DNA from: Capnocytophaga sp. oral taxon 338 str. F0234
GTDB taxonomy: Bacteria; Bacteroidota; Bacteroidia; Flavobacteriales; Flavobacteriaceae
NCBI RefSeq assembly: GCF_000192225.1
Contig: NZ_GL872413.1
Span: 1,878,828-1,942,827, forward strand
Length of the DNA: 64,000 nt
Direction: 5' to 3'
Shown: piece after piece, positions 1 through 8,966 of the stretch
How the letters are laid out: every line of letters starts with the position of its first letter
Numbering within the stretch: position 1 is the stretch's first letter
Made by a program: the position numbers and the translations under genes
The notes under the pieces: generated by a model
The model's input: the letters and a program-made list of their open reading frames with translations, nothing else
What the model was told of the DNA's origin: nothing
The model's database searches: none

Positions 1-1
1 G

Positions 2-622
2 AAACTGGCTGATATTTGTAGTAAGTATCAAGTACTTATGATTTCAGATGAAATACATGCTGATCTTACCTTACCTTCTCACCAACATACTTCTTTGGCA
101 AGCCTTTCTAAGGAAGTTGCTATGAACTGTGTTACTTTCTCCTCAGCAAGTAAAACTTTTAATATGGCTGGTTTAGCTAGCGCTTACGCTATTATCCCTA
201 ATCCTGAAGTTCGGCAAAAATTTCTAGACAAAACTGTAGGGTATATGCTTACCGATGGAAATATCTTTGCTTTCCAAACTACAGTAGCTGCTTATGAAGA
301 AGGAGAAGAATGGTTGAGTCAACTCTTACAGTACATACAAGGAAATATCAATTTCTTACTTCAATATGTGGATAAGTACCTTCCTAAGGTAAAATATCTT
401 ATCCCACAAGCATCCTATTTAGTCTTCCTAGATTTTAGAGAACTGGGACTCTCTCAAGAAGAATTAGTATCTTTCTGTACTAACAAGGCTCATTTAGCCC
501 TCGTAGATGGAAGTGTATTTGGAAAAGAAGGAACAGGATTTATGCGAATTAATTTAGCATCTCCTCGTTCAGTAATTGAAAAAGCACTCAACCAACTCAA
601 AGAAGCTTTTTCTAATAATTAG
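2..622 (+). CDS. C-S lyase / MalY-PatB family aminotransferase, C-terminal part
   Basis: The gene enters from the left edge; the open frame runs from base 2, so only about the last 206 residues are present. It looks like a PLP-dependent fold-type I enzyme of the MalY/PatB group (cystathionine beta-lyase-like, releasing sulfide or thiol, ammonia and pyruvate from cysteine conjugates). The visible core motifs are ISDEIHAD, whose Asp would hold the PLP pyridine nitrogen, and SSASKTFNMAGL, whose Lys would form the Schiff base. The C-terminal small domain follows, ending with an Arg-containing FMRINLA segment that normally binds the substrate carboxylate. An internal ATG at 38 is not the real start, since coding continues upstream of it. 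In oral bacteria such enzymes make hydrogen sulfide, but the substrate cannot be told from this fragment. Confidence 0.85.
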   Translation, partial: KLADICSKYQVLMISDEIHADLTLPSHQHTSLASLSKEVAMNCVTFSSASKTFNMAGLASAYAIIPNPEVRQKFLDKTVGYMLTDGNIFAFQTTVAAYEEGEEWLSQLLQYIQGNINFLLQYVDKYLPKVKYLIPQASYLVFLDFRELGLSQEELVSFCTNKAHLALVDGSVFGKEGTGFMRINLASPRSVIEKALNQLKEAFSNN

Positions 623-630
623 TAAAACTA

Positions 631-673
631 AATGATTAATGGTTAATTCATTGATAATTAACCATTAATCATT
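631..673. terminator. Inverted repeat between convergent genes, probable bidirectional terminator
   Basis: An 18-base arm (AATGATTAATGGTTAATT) is repeated as its exact reverse complement after a 7-base loop. It sits between the stop of the C-S lyase and the stop of mltG, overlapping the latter. The arms are AT-rich and there is no long T tract, so termination is inferred from position and symmetry. Confidence 0.5.
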
Positions 674-1709
674 ATTCTATACCTCTGCTATTAAGCCACT
701 TTTTGTAAGCATCACGATTTTTATTATGTTCCATAAGAGTTCTGGCAAACTTATGGTATCCTATCCTTGCCGTATCAGCTACAAAGAATATATAATCATG
801 TTTCTGAGGAGAAAGTACCGCATCAATAGAAGAAATATCAGGCATACAGATAGGAGCCGGTGGTAATCCCGTATTCAAATAAGTATTATAAGGAGATACA
901 GTAGATAAATCCTTAATATGCACTCTCTTTATAATAGTATCATATTTTCCAGTGCTTTCCTTTATGGCATAGATTACAGTAGGATCTGCTTGAAGCAACA
1001 TCTTTTCATTCAATCTATTAAGATATACACCTGCTATCATGGGTCTTTCCTCCACTTTATAGGTTTCTTTCTGTACAATAGAGGCGAGAATTGTTACCTG
1101 TTGTGGTGTTAATCCTATAGCAGCAGCCTTTTCTCTCCTTTTATCATTCCAAAAATCTTTATATTCCTTCTCCATTCTTTGAGCAAATCCTTTGGCTGAA
1201 GTATTCCAATAGAAACTATATGTATTGGGAATAAATAACCCCAACACATTGAGTGAATCCATCTGATTTCTATATAGGAAATCAGGATCTAAAAAAGCAT
1301 TCATAAGGGAAGTGCTATCTGCTTCTATTTCTTTGGCGATTCTTCCAGCAAGATTTTGCAAACGCTCTTGATTATTAAAAGAAACTTTCACAGGCTCACT
1401 TAAATTTCTGAGCATACGAACCATCTCTAAGTTATTCATTCCCCTACGAATTACATAACGTCCTGCTCTTACATGTTCTGTATATTTGAGGTACTTTGCC
1501 ACCCAAAAAAAAGTACTCTTATTGGATAACATAGGATAAAGTTCATTTAAGATGAACCTATAATCACTTCCCGTAGGAATATACAATATCTGTTTTTTAC
1601 TTTGAAAAGAAGTGTTAGGATAAAATAGGACATAACAAATAGCTCCCCCTCCTATAAAAATAATTAATAGAAAGAGAATACTTATTATTTTTAAAGTTTT
1701 CTTTATCAT
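672..1709 (-). CDS. mltG: Endolytic murein transglycosylase MltG (YceG-like)
   Basis: 345 residues, the normal length for MltG. One N-terminal membrane segment (about residues 8-29) anchors the protein with the catalytic part in the periplasm. A LysM-like region precedes the YceG domain, which carries the signature ASIVQKET (Glu215 is the likely catalytic acid) followed by ERPMIAGVYLNRL and LQADPTVIYA, and further on an NTYLNTGLPPAPI motif. MltG cleaves nascent glycan strands within the chain and is thought to set their length. It is transcribed alone here, converging on the C-S lyase; only decayed DNA lies upstream. The family assignment is strong. Confidence 0.93.
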   Translation of the reverse strand: MIKKTLKIISILFLLIIFIGGGAICYVLFYPNTSFQSKKQILYIPTGSDYRFILNELYPMLSNKSTFFWVAKYLKYTEHVRAGRYVIRRGMNNLEMVRMLRNLSEPVKVSFNNQERLQNLAGRIAKEIEADSTSLMNAFLDPDFLYRNQMDSLNVLGLFIPNTYSFYWNTSAKGFAQRMEKEYKDFWNDKRREKAAAIGLTPQQVTILASIVQKETYKVEERPMIAGVYLNRLNEKMLLQADPTVIYAIKESTGKYDTIIKRVHIKDLSTVSPYNTYLNTGLPPAPICMPDISSIDAVLSPQKHDYIFFVADTARIGYHKFARTLMEHNKNRDAYKKWLNSRGIE

Positions 1710-1741
1710 TATACCAGTATAAAAATTTAAATCTTAAATAT

Positions 1742-2137
1742 TTACTTTATTTGTTTTGTAAAAGATAACTGTAACATCGGTACAAGCAGTAAAAAAGGTT
1801 TTTGATCGGGAGAATATACAGATTTATTATTGAATATTCCAGAGAAAGCAAGCGACCATCTTCCTTATTATATTATCGTATGGTGTACAACACTCATAGG
1901 GATCTACTCTTAAATATGTTTCCAAGTAAAAGATTCTGAATTATTTCCAAAATTAGCTCCTATTGATATCATTCCTGCCAATAACCATTGAGGAGGAACT
2001 CCCCATGGGATTCCTGTATATATTAGGGTATCTCTTTGTTGAGAATATATATTTATCGTATAAAATAGAATGAAAAGGACACTTACTATTTTTACCTTTT
2101 TATTTTTTATTACTTCATTATATTCGAAAACAAACAT
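1742..2137 (-). pseudogene. Decayed secreted / outer-membrane protein gene
   Basis: The 5' part is open for 75 codons (1910-2137) and encodes a signal-peptide-like start (VKIVSVLFILFYTINIYSQ) followed by about 40 residues. After a stop at 1910 several more stops follow. Reading then resumes in another frame as RWSLAFSGIFNNK...LLLVPMLQLSFTKQIK, which ends at 1742 and has the alternating pattern of a terminal beta-barrel strand. A Bacteroidota-type promoter (TACATTTG on the minus strand, 2309-2316) lies upstream. I read this as a small outer-membrane protein gene with an internal deletion and frameshift. The alternative is a genuine 75-residue secreted peptide followed by noise. Confidence 0.5.
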
Positions 2138-2474
2138 TTATAAAATAATTATCTCCTATATATAATTCAATATAATAGAATATTTTCCATTATTTAACTA
2201 CAGTATCCTCAATACCCATTTTTATCACAAAAATATTAAGATGATAACAATAATGGGAAAGAAAATATTTTACCCATTATACTACAATTATACTCTTTAT
2301 TAAGGGGACAAATGTACAAAAAAACTTATACTCACACAAAGGAAAAGATTTCTATTTAGTGAAAACCTCTACTTCACACCCACTTAGGAATTATATTTCT
2401 TATTAAAATATAATATATTCCCAATATAAGAAAATAATTCTCTTACGATTCTTGCTCAATAAACTTTAATTAAC
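2138..2474. other. AT-rich intergenic stretch
   Basis: No coding signal on either strand. It holds a minus-strand promoter-like TACATTTG (2309-2316) facing the decayed gene and an imperfect inverted repeat at 2250-2280 (ATAATGGG ... CCCATTAT). Nothing else stands out. Confidence 0.5.
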
Positions 2475-2482
2475 TAACTTTG
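2452..2482 (+). promoter_or_regulatory. Bacteroidota-type promoter of the ammonia-lyase gene
   Basis: TTG at 2452-2454 and TAACTTTG at 2475-2482 with a 20-base spacer match the -33/-7 pattern used by the primary sigma factor in this phylum. The ATG is at 2527, giving a leader of roughly 38 bases with no Shine-Dalgarno. Confidence 0.65.
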
Positions 2483-2526
2483 CTCCTGCTTGAGAAAACT
2501 ATATAAAAAATAAACACCTACAAGAC

Positions 2527-4044
2527 ATGGAACAATATTCAATCTCCTTTGATGAATTTATAGGGATTCTTTTTAACCATAAAAAAGTGGAAATTTCTCA
2601 TAAAACAGAAAAAATCATAATAGACAGTTATAATTTCCTGAAAGATTTTTCTAAAAATAAAGTTATTTATGGAGTAAATACAGGTTTTGGACCTATGGCT
2701 CAATATAGAATTGAAGAAAAAGATCAATTAGCCTTACAATACAATATCATCCATAGTCATTCTTCTGGAATGGGAACATATTTTTCTCCCGAGATAGTAA
2801 GATCAGCTATTCTATGCAGATTAAATACACTATCGTTAGGAAAATCAGGTGTCCATATCTCCCTTATCCATCTTATGAAGGAACTTATTAATAGAGATAT
2901 TACTCCTTTAATATTTCAGCATGGAAGTGTAGGAGCTAGTGGTGATTTAGTCCAATTAGCTCACTTAGCCTTAGTACTTATTGGAGAGGGAGAGGTTTTC
3001 TATAAAGGAAAAAGACGTTCCACAAAAGAGGTTTTCAAAGAGGAAGGACTTAAACCTCTGCAAATTCACTTACGTGAAGGCATTGCTCTGATGAATGGTA
3101 CCTCCGTCATGACAGGAATTGCTGTTATTAATGTCCATTATGCTTCTCTTCTTTTGGAATGGTCTATTAAACTCTCCATTGCTATAAATGAACTGGTTCA
3201 AACCTATGATGATCATTTTTCAAAAGAACTCAATGCTGCTAAAAAACATCACGGACAGCAAGTTATTGCCCTGAAAATGCGTAATTACCTCTCTGATAGC
3301 CTTCTTACCAGAAAACGATCTGAACATCTTTATACAGGAGAACATAAGGAATCTGTATTCAAGGATAAAGTTCAAGAATATTATTCCTTGCGCTGTCTCC
3401 CTCAAATATTAGGAGCAATCTATGATACTATTTGTTCCGCTAAGGAAGTTGTAACTAATGAATTTAACTCAGCTAGTGATAATCCTATTGTTGATTTAGA
3501 AACACAACAAGTATATCATGGAGGAAACTTTCATGGTGATTATATTTCCTTAGAAATGGATAAACTAAAATTAGCTATCACTCGCCTTAGTATGCTTAGT
3601 GAAAGACAATTAAATTACCTACTTAATCCTAAAATTAATGAAATTCTTCCTGCTTTTGTTAATGCAGGGAAATTAGGGTTTAACTTTGGTATGCAGGGGA
3701 TACAATTCACAGCTACCTCCACTACTGCTGAAAATCAAACTCTTTCAAATTCCATGTATGTACATAGCATCCCTAACAATAATGATAATCAGGATATTGT
3801 AAGTATGGGTACCAATGCAGCTACTATTACCCATAAGGTGATTGAAAATACTTTTGAAGTATTGGCTATAGAAGCCATTACTATAGCACAAGCGATTGAT
3901 ATCTTGGAAAATAAAGAAAAATTTTCAACCACTACCCAAAAGTGGTATCAAGAAATACGTAAAATCATTCCTTTCTTCTCGGAAGATATTACCCCGTATC
4001 CCTTTTTGGAAAAAGTGAAAACATTTTTAAAGTCTAATTCTTAA
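2527..4044 (+). CDS. Aromatic amino acid ammonia-lyase, probably tyrosine ammonia-lyase
   Basis: 505 residues of the HAL/PAL/TAL family, which eliminates ammonia from His, Phe or Tyr using an MIO group formed autocatalytically from Ala-Ser-Gly. The MIO triad is Ala137-Ser138-Gly139 in GASGDLVQLAHLALV; the conserved catalytic Tyr48 sits in YGVNTGFGPM. The sequence agrees closely along its length with what I recall of the characterised Flavobacterium johnsoniae tyrosine ammonia-lyase (FSKNKVIYGVNTGFGP, YHGGNFHGDYISLEMDKLK, HSIPNNNDNQDIVSMGTN). I therefore favour TAL, giving 4-coumarate as starter of flexirubin/aryl polyene pigments, over histidase. No hut genes and no aryl-polyene cluster are nearby. 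lnt begins 19 bases after its stop, so they may be cotranscribed. The HSHSSG loop is shared with histidases, so substrate is not proven. Confidence 0.85.
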   Translation: MEQYSISFDEFIGILFNHKKVEISHKTEKIIIDSYNFLKDFSKNKVIYGVNTGFGPMAQYRIEEKDQLALQYNIIHSHSSGMGTYFSPEIVRSAILCRLNTLSLGKSGVHISLIHLMKELINRDITPLIFQHGSVGASGDLVQLAHLALVLIGEGEVFYKGKRRSTKEVFKEEGLKPLQIHLREGIALMNGTSVMTGIAVINVHYASLLLEWSIKLSIAINELVQTYDDHFSKELNAAKKHHGQQVIALKMRNYLSDSLLTRKRSEHLYTGEHKESVFKDKVQEYYSLRCLPQILGAIYDTICSAKEVVTNEFNSASDNPIVDLETQQVYHGGNFHGDYISLEMDKLKLAITRLSMLSERQLNYLLNPKINEILPAFVNAGKLGFNFGMQGIQFTATSTTAENQTLSNSMYVHSIPNNNDNQDIVSMGTNAATITHKVIENTFEVLAIEAITIAQAIDILENKEKFSTTTQKWYQEIRKIIPFFSEDITPYPFLEKVKTFLKSNS

Positions 4045-4063
4045 GTTGTCTATATATTCTATA

Positions 4064-5653
4064 ATGAAAAATTTACTTTTGGCATTTCTCTCAGGAATTC
4101 TATTGGCTGTAGCTTGGCCTACTTATGGGTTTTCTCCTTTTATCTTTATAGCTTTTGTTCCATTACTCTTAATGGAATACCAGCTACGTTCTACAGGGAA
4201 ATCTTGTAAAGGCAAAGTTCTCTTACTTTCCTATCTTAGTTTCTTTATTTGGAATACTATCACAACTTGGTGGATATGGAATTCAACAGAATTAGGGGCT
4301 GGATTTGCTATTTTGGTTAATAGCCTTTTGATGTCTTTAGTTTTCCTTCTTTATCATTTAGTCGCTAAAAGGAATACTTTCAAAATTAGTAGTATCTTCT
4401 TTATAACAATCTGGATAGCTTTTGAAAAATTTCATCATCATTGGGATTTCTCTTGGCCTTGGCTCACCTTAGGAAATGTATTTTCAGAAAATATCGTCTG
4501 GATACAATGGTATGAATATACCGGTATATTTGGAGGAAGTCTTTGGATATTATTAGTAAATATACTGACATTCTATACCCTCCTATCTTTTATAAAAATC
4601 AGAGATAAAATTCTACTTTATAGAAGAATTTGTGGAATAGGATTAACTATCATTATACCAATAAGTTGCTCATTGTGGATATATACCTATTACAAAGAGG
4701 AAGGAAAACCTGTAGAGATAGTCGTATTGCAACCTAATATAGATCCTTATTCTGAAAAATATACACTTTCCAATAGAGAAACTATAACCCTTTTGCTTAG
4801 ACTTACTCAAGAAGAAATTAGCAAAAACACTCATTTTGTATTCACTCCAGAGACAGTAATATCTCAAGAAGTCAATAACCTAAATGATATTTTTGATAGT
4901 AAGGAAACCGATTCTTTCAGATCTTTCTTAAAAAGATATCCCCAATTGAACTGGGTAATAGGTGTTTCTATTTTTCAAGTAATTAATGACAAAGATAAGA
5001 TTACCCCACAAAGCAATTACAATCCCTACCAAGATTATTGGTTCAATGATTATAATAGTGCATTCCTACTTAATAGTTCTAAGGAAATAAATTTTTATCA
5101 CAAATCTAAATTGGTAGTAGGAGTAGAAAATATGCCTTTTCAATCCATCCTAAAGCCTATTTTAGGAGATATAATGATAGATTTAGGAGGAACTGTAGCG
5201 GTGAAAACTACCCAGAAAATGCCTACCGTTTTTATATCAAAAGAAGGAGAAAAAGTGGCTCCTGTTATTTGCTATGAATCCGTTTATGGAGAATATATAA
5301 CTAAGTATGTAAAACAAGGAGCTCAATTACTAGGAGTACTTACCAATGATGCTTGGTGGGGAAATACTCAAGGACATAAGCAATTACTCAGTTATACACG
5401 TCTCAGAGCAATCGAAACGCGTAAAAGCATTGCTCGGAGTGCTAATACAGGTACTTCAGCATTCATTAACCAACGTGGTAATATCATAAAACAATTGGCA
5501 TACAAAAAGCAAGGAAGCCTAAGAGAGACTATCCTTGCCAATGACAAAATTACCGTTTATGTTCGTTACGGAGATTATATAGCACGCATCAGTGCTTTTA
5601 TAGGATTAGGAATTCTACTCACTTCTTTTCTTAAAAAACGAAGCGAAGTATAA
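4064..5653 (+). CDS. lnt: Apolipoprotein N-acyltransferase
   Basis: 529 residues from the ATG at 4064 (an in-frame TTG at 4046 is less likely). The N-terminal half has at least six hydrophobic segments; the C-terminal half is a nitrilase-like domain facing the periplasm. The expected triad is visible: Glu263 in FTPETVIS, Lys347 in FYHKSKLV, Cys403 in PVICYESVYG. Lnt adds the third acyl chain to the N-terminal cysteine of lipoproteins after Lgt and LspA. It ends one base before the stop of the convergent DUF2807 gene. Lipoprotein maturation matters here because several genes in this window (24117, 26020, 32794, and three DKNYY genes) encode lipoproteins. Confidence 0.93.
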   Translation: MKNLLLAFLSGILLAVAWPTYGFSPFIFIAFVPLLLMEYQLRSTGKSCKGKVLLLSYLSFFIWNTITTWWIWNSTELGAGFAILVNSLLMSLVFLLYHLVAKRNTFKISSIFFITIWIAFEKFHHHWDFSWPWLTLGNVFSENIVWIQWYEYTGIFGGSLWILLVNILTFYTLLSFIKIRDKILLYRRICGIGLTIIIPISCSLWIYTYYKEEGKPVEIVVLQPNIDPYSEKYTLSNRETITLLLRLTQEEISKNTHFVFTPETVISQEVNNLNDIFDSKETDSFRSFLKRYPQLNWVIGVSIFQVINDKDKITPQSNYNPYQDYWFNDYNSAFLLNSSKEINFYHKSKLVVGVENMPFQSILKPILGDIMIDLGGTVAVKTTQKMPTVFISKEGEKVAPVICYESVYGEYITKYVKQGAQLLGVLTNDAWWGNTQGHKQLLSYTRLRAIETRKSIARSANTGTSAFINQRGNIIKQLAYKKQGSLRETILANDKITVYVRYGDYIARISAFIGLGILLTSFLKKRSEV

Positions 5654-5654
5654 C

Positions 5655-6364
5655 CTATAAGAATTTCACATCACCACTCCCTCTTATTTTAGTATCTCTT
5701 TTTTGTGGATTCCCACTTATAGTAACATCACCTGAACCTGAAATAGTTGCACTAAGTTCCTGTGAGACAAAAACATCCATATCACCTGAGCCTGATACAG
5801 AGAGTGTTGCCTTGTTAGCTTTTAGCTTTTTAGCTTCCAAATCTCCACTACCTACAATATCTGCTTTTAAAATATCCACATTCCCTTTAAGTTCAATATC
5901 GCCACTACCTTCCATAGAAATATTTAATGATTTTGCTCGTAGAGAAAGATCTAAATCTCCACTACCTGACATGTGGCAAGTCAAATCATTCAGTACCAAT
6001 TCCTTTGAGGAGTCAACATCACCTGATCCTGACATCGTTAGTTTATTAAAATTCTGATCAACAGGCACATAAACCTTTAATTTTTTATAGATCTATAAGT
6101 GTGACCCAATTTCAATCTCACCACCAAGGTACCTCTTTCTACCTCTGTAAGTACATAGGGTTCTATATTCTCAGAGGTTTCTACAATAAGATGCCCCACT
6201 TGCCCGTCTGTTAAAATGACATCTCCACTTCCAGTTATTTTAATCTGAGAGTAAGTAGGCACTTTTCGCTCCTTTGAAATAATTATCCTATTTCCCACAA
6301 TATCTTGTCCACAACTGACAGAGAAAAAAGTCAAAAAAAATAAAAATACAATTACTTTTTTCAT
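5655..6364 (-). pseudogene. DUF2807 (GIN-domain) secreted protein, frameshifted
   Basis: Two adjoining open frames form one gene. 6077-6364 encodes a signal peptide (MKKVIVFLFFLTFFSVSCG, possible lipobox Cys) and the first half of a DUF2807 beta-solenoid; 5655-6068 encodes the rest with the repeating GSGD turns typical of this family (at least nine). The join lies in a run of six A on the minus strand near 6084-6089. With one extra A the frame would read on through KKLKVYVPVDQNFNKLTMSG without a gap. So this is either a pseudogene, a sequencing error in a homopolymer, or a slippage-controlled gene. DUF2807 proteins are periplasmic or surface adhesin-like proteins of unknown role. It lies downstream of cbpA-cbpM. 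Confidence 0.8.
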
Positions 6365-6401
6365 GATATATAAATATTTAAGATTTCTTCTATAAAAAAT
6401 A

Positions 6402-6677
6402 TTACCTTCTCTTTAGTTTTTGATTTTCCTCCTGTAATAAACGAATTTTTTCTAACAGACGATGAATAATTTGCATACTAGGCACATTAATATCAAGATC
6501 ATAATGCCAATTTACAAAACGTTCAAGAGCAGGTAATTGATCATAATGTACATAAGTAACTCTATCTATCCTCTCTGTTTTTATTAGTCCATTGGACACC
6601 AATTCATTGAAAAAAGACGACTTTATTTTATAGAGTCTAATTATCTTTGTTTTTGATATTTTAAGCGGCTGTTCCAT
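6402..6677 (-). CDS. cbpM: Chaperone modulator CbpM
   Basis: About 91 residues from the ATG at 6677; a longer frame to 6704 would extend further into cbpA. The N-terminal part resembles a MerR-type winged helix (IRLYKIKSSFFNELVSNGLI) and the C-terminal part a short coiled coil (LLEKIRLLQEENQKLKRR). CbpM family proteins bind the J domain of CbpA and inhibit its cochaperone activity. Its start overlaps the 3' end of cbpA by 17 bases, which fits translational coupling and the usual cbpA-cbpM pairing. Confidence 0.85.
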   Translation of the reverse strand: MEQPLKISKTKIIRLYKIKSSFFNELVSNGLIKTERIDRVTYVHYDQLPALERFVNWHYDLDINVPSMQIIHRLLEKIRLLQEENQKLKRR

Positions 6678-7572
6678 TTTCTTGTAATTTTCGTAATTGT
6701 TCAAAAAGTTCTTTCTGTTTGTCTGTCAAATTTTTAGGGAGTTCCACACTATATGTAATAAATAAATCTCCAAATGTACCTCCTTTATATACAGGGAAAC
6801 CTTTCCCCTTTAGACGGACAGTAGTTCCTGGTTGGGTTTCGGACTTTACCTTTAGTTTCACCTTTCCAGAAAGAGTAGCCACTTGTACTTCCCCTCCAAG
6901 GATGGCTGTATACATATCAATTGTTACCTTTGTTCTCAGGTCATTTCCTACACGCTCAAAGATAGGATCTGGCAATACCCTAATGGTTATATACAAATCA
7001 CCATTAGGCCCACCATTTACTCCTTCTCCTCCATAACCTTTAAGTTTTATTTGTTGATTATTTTGAACTCCTGCAGGCAATGTGATTCGAATATTTTTTC
7101 CATTAACTGTAAATGTTCTCGGATGGGTAGTTGCAGCTTCTCTAAGAGTTAAAGTGAGTTCTGTTTGCAAATCTTGCCCCTTAAACTTTCCATAAGCTGA
7201 GCCATAATTACCTCTGGAAAAACCTGCTTCTTGACCAAATATCTCCTTAAAAAAATCCGAAAAATCACCTGCATTAGTATAGGTAGCTCCTTCAAAACCA
7301 TCAAAGGGATTTCCTCCTTGTTGTTGGGCTCTTTCAAAAGCTTCACTCTGTTGCCAGTCCTTACCATATTTATCATACTTAGCCCGATTTTTGGGATTCC
7401 CTAATACCTCATAAGCTTCATTAATTTGTTTAAATCGTTGCTCTGCTGTTTTATCATTTGGATTCATATCTGGATGATGTATGCGAGCAAGTTGATGGTA
7501 AGCCTTTTTTATGTCTTTCGAAGAAGCAGACTTATCTACACCTAATACCTTATAGTAATCAATATATGCCAT
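6661..7572 (-). CDS. cbpA: DnaJ-class cochaperone CbpA
   Basis: 303 residues: J domain at 1-70 with the HPD motif at His33-Pro34-Asp35, a Gly/Phe-rich region (about 75-120), then two C-terminal substrate-binding domains (KGQDLQTELTLTL, KLKGKGFPVYKGGTFGDLFI). There is no cysteine-rich zinc finger, which separates CbpA from DnaJ. It stimulates DnaK ATPase and binds unfolded clients. A TATATTTG element on the minus strand about 30 bases upstream (around 7602-7609) is the likely promoter. The downstream cbpM gene overlaps it. Confidence 0.93.
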   Translation of the reverse strand: MAYIDYYKVLGVDKSASSKDIKKAYHQLARIHHPDMNPNDKTAEQRFKQINEAYEVLGNPKNRAKYDKYGKDWQQSEAFERAQQQGGNPFDGFEGATYTNAGDFSDFFKEIFGQEAGFSRGNYGSAYGKFKGQDLQTELTLTLREAATTHPRTFTVNGKNIRITLPAGVQNNQQIKLKGYGGEGVNGGPNGDLYITIRVLPDPIFERVGNDLRTKVTIDMYTAILGGEVQVATLSGKVKLKVKSETQPGTTVRLKGKGFPVYKGGTFGDLFITYSVELPKNLTDKQKELFEQLRKLQENGTAA

Positions 7573-7705
7573 TTAAGTTTATTATTTTTTATGATGTGAC
7601 AAATATACTACAATTTATTGAATAAAACTAAATAATTTAGAAACTAATTTTAATATCACTATCTTTAAATACTTCTTATAGAAACTATAGAGACTTCCTA
7701 TAGAA

Positions 7706-8566
7706 TTATTTTCCTTCTCCTAATTTAAAGTTTATAGCTAGAAAACCTATCTGCGTTTGTGGAGCCTTTTCATCGGAATTAAAACGATAAGTCAATGCTG
7801 ATTTCTGAGCTGCCTCCAACAGACAAGGAGCATTATTTGTAGTACCTTTTTCTCCTGCCTTAGCCCTAACTACTTTGCCCGTTCTATCCACTTCTATTCG
7901 TACAATTACAAAACCCGACTCATTGCACTCTTGTTTCATATTCTTTCCACTTATATATTTACGTCCATTAAGTCCCCATCCCTTTCCTGCTCCTCCCCCT
8001 GAACCTTCTCCATTTCCTCCATAAAAGCTATTAGAATAAGGATCTCCTTTCGGATCCCCTTTATAACCTGCAACACCGTCATCTCCTTGATTCCCATTTC
8101 CTGTTCCTGTTCTTGGATTTTTTACAGAGGAATTTAATACACTTGATAGAGCATCTGTTGTAGAAGAAGAGGGTCTCTGTTCTGTTTTTTTAGGAGTTGT
8201 TTTCTCTGGTTTAGGAGTTTCTCTCTTAGGTTTTTTATTTTCTTTCTTAGGAATTACTACACTTTCTGCATCTGTATCTTGTGTTAGTACTTGTTCAGAA
8301 GGTTGTCTCTCAGGTGTATTCTCCACTTCTTGAGGTCTCTCTGTAGGTTGTGAATGAGATACAGCAGGCTCTACAGACTTAGGAGGATTGATTGCTCCCA
8401 TTCCTTTATTATCTGTTCCAAAAGTAATAGCAATCCCTCCTTCCTCATCAGGAGGGAGCGTATTAGAGGTAGTCATTTTTGCCAATAACAACAATAAAAT
8501 AACAAGTCCCATAATTATTGAAGTAATGACAAATGATTTTTGCTTATATACTGTATCTAACACCAT
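7706..8566 (-). CDS. TonB-like energy transducer
   Basis: 286 residues. One N-terminal membrane segment (about 13-30), then a long Pro/Lys/Glu-rich periplasmic linker (KPKRETPKPEKTTPKK), a Gly/Asn-rich stretch, and a C-terminal TonB-type domain (about 200-282) containing GFVIVRIEVDRTGKV. It would couple the proton motive force, via ExbB-ExbD, to outer membrane receptors or to a Tol-like envelope function. It is the third gene of an exbB-exbD-tonB operon, 8 bases after exbD. The Gly-rich stretch is common in flavobacterial versions. Which receptors it serves cannot be told. Confidence 0.85.
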   Translation of the reverse strand: MVLDTVYKQKSFVITSIIMGLVILLLLLAKMTTSNTLPPDEEGGIAITFGTDNKGMGAINPPKSVEPAVSHSQPTERPQEVENTPERQPSEQVLTQDTDAESVVIPKKENKKPKRETPKPEKTTPKKTEQRPSSSTTDALSSVLNSSVKNPRTGTGNGNQGDDGVAGYKGDPKGDPYSNSFYGGNGEGSGGGAGKGWGLNGRKYISGKNMKQECNESGFVIVRIEVDRTGKVVRAKAGEKGTTNNAPCLLEAAQKSALTYRFNSDEKAPQTQIGFLAINFKLGEGK

Positions 8567-8574
8567 AATATATC

Positions 8575-8964
8575 CTATTTAGGGCGAACGGCTAAAATAA
8601 GTTTGTATTGATTTTGATTAGCTATATCCATCACTAAAACTGCATTCTCTATAGGAACACTTTCCTCTACACGAAGAATAATTGTCGGATTTTCTACCCC
8701 ATTTAAAGCTGATTTAAGCTCTGTTTCCATCTCCGATGGAGTTATCACTTTATTATTAATAAAATACTGTAAATCCTTATTAATACTTACAGATACATTC
8801 TGTGAACTTGATGATTTTCCATGTGCTTTAGGTAACAACATATCCAATACTTTAGGATTATTGGAAGCAGTAAGCATGAAAAATATCAATAACAGAAATA
8901 CGATATCTGTCATTGAGGACATACTAAATTCTGGGGATACTTTATTACTTGACTTAATACTCAT
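8575..8964 (-). CDS. exbD: ExbD/TolR-family proton channel subunit
   Basis: 129 residues with one membrane segment (about 20-36) containing the conserved acidic residue Asp20 in MTDIVFLLLIFFM, which carries protons in ExbD/TolR, and a C-terminal periplasmic domain ending in the typical YKLILAVRPK strand. It starts 2 bases after the exbB stop, so the two are surely co-translated. ExbD and TolR cannot be separated on sequence alone, but the TonB-like third gene favours ExbD. Confidence 0.9.
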   Translation of the reverse strand: MSIKSSNKVSPEFSMSSMTDIVFLLLIFFMLTASNNPKVLDMLLPKAHGKSSSSQNVSVSINKDLQYFINNKVITPSEMETELKSALNGVENPTIILRVEESVPIENAVLVMDIANQNQYKLILAVRPK

Positions 8965-8966
8965 AT

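Noticed and set aside
6719-7036. 105-codon plus-strand frame opposite cbpA
   Set aside because: Antisense to a conserved chaperone gene, with no independent support.
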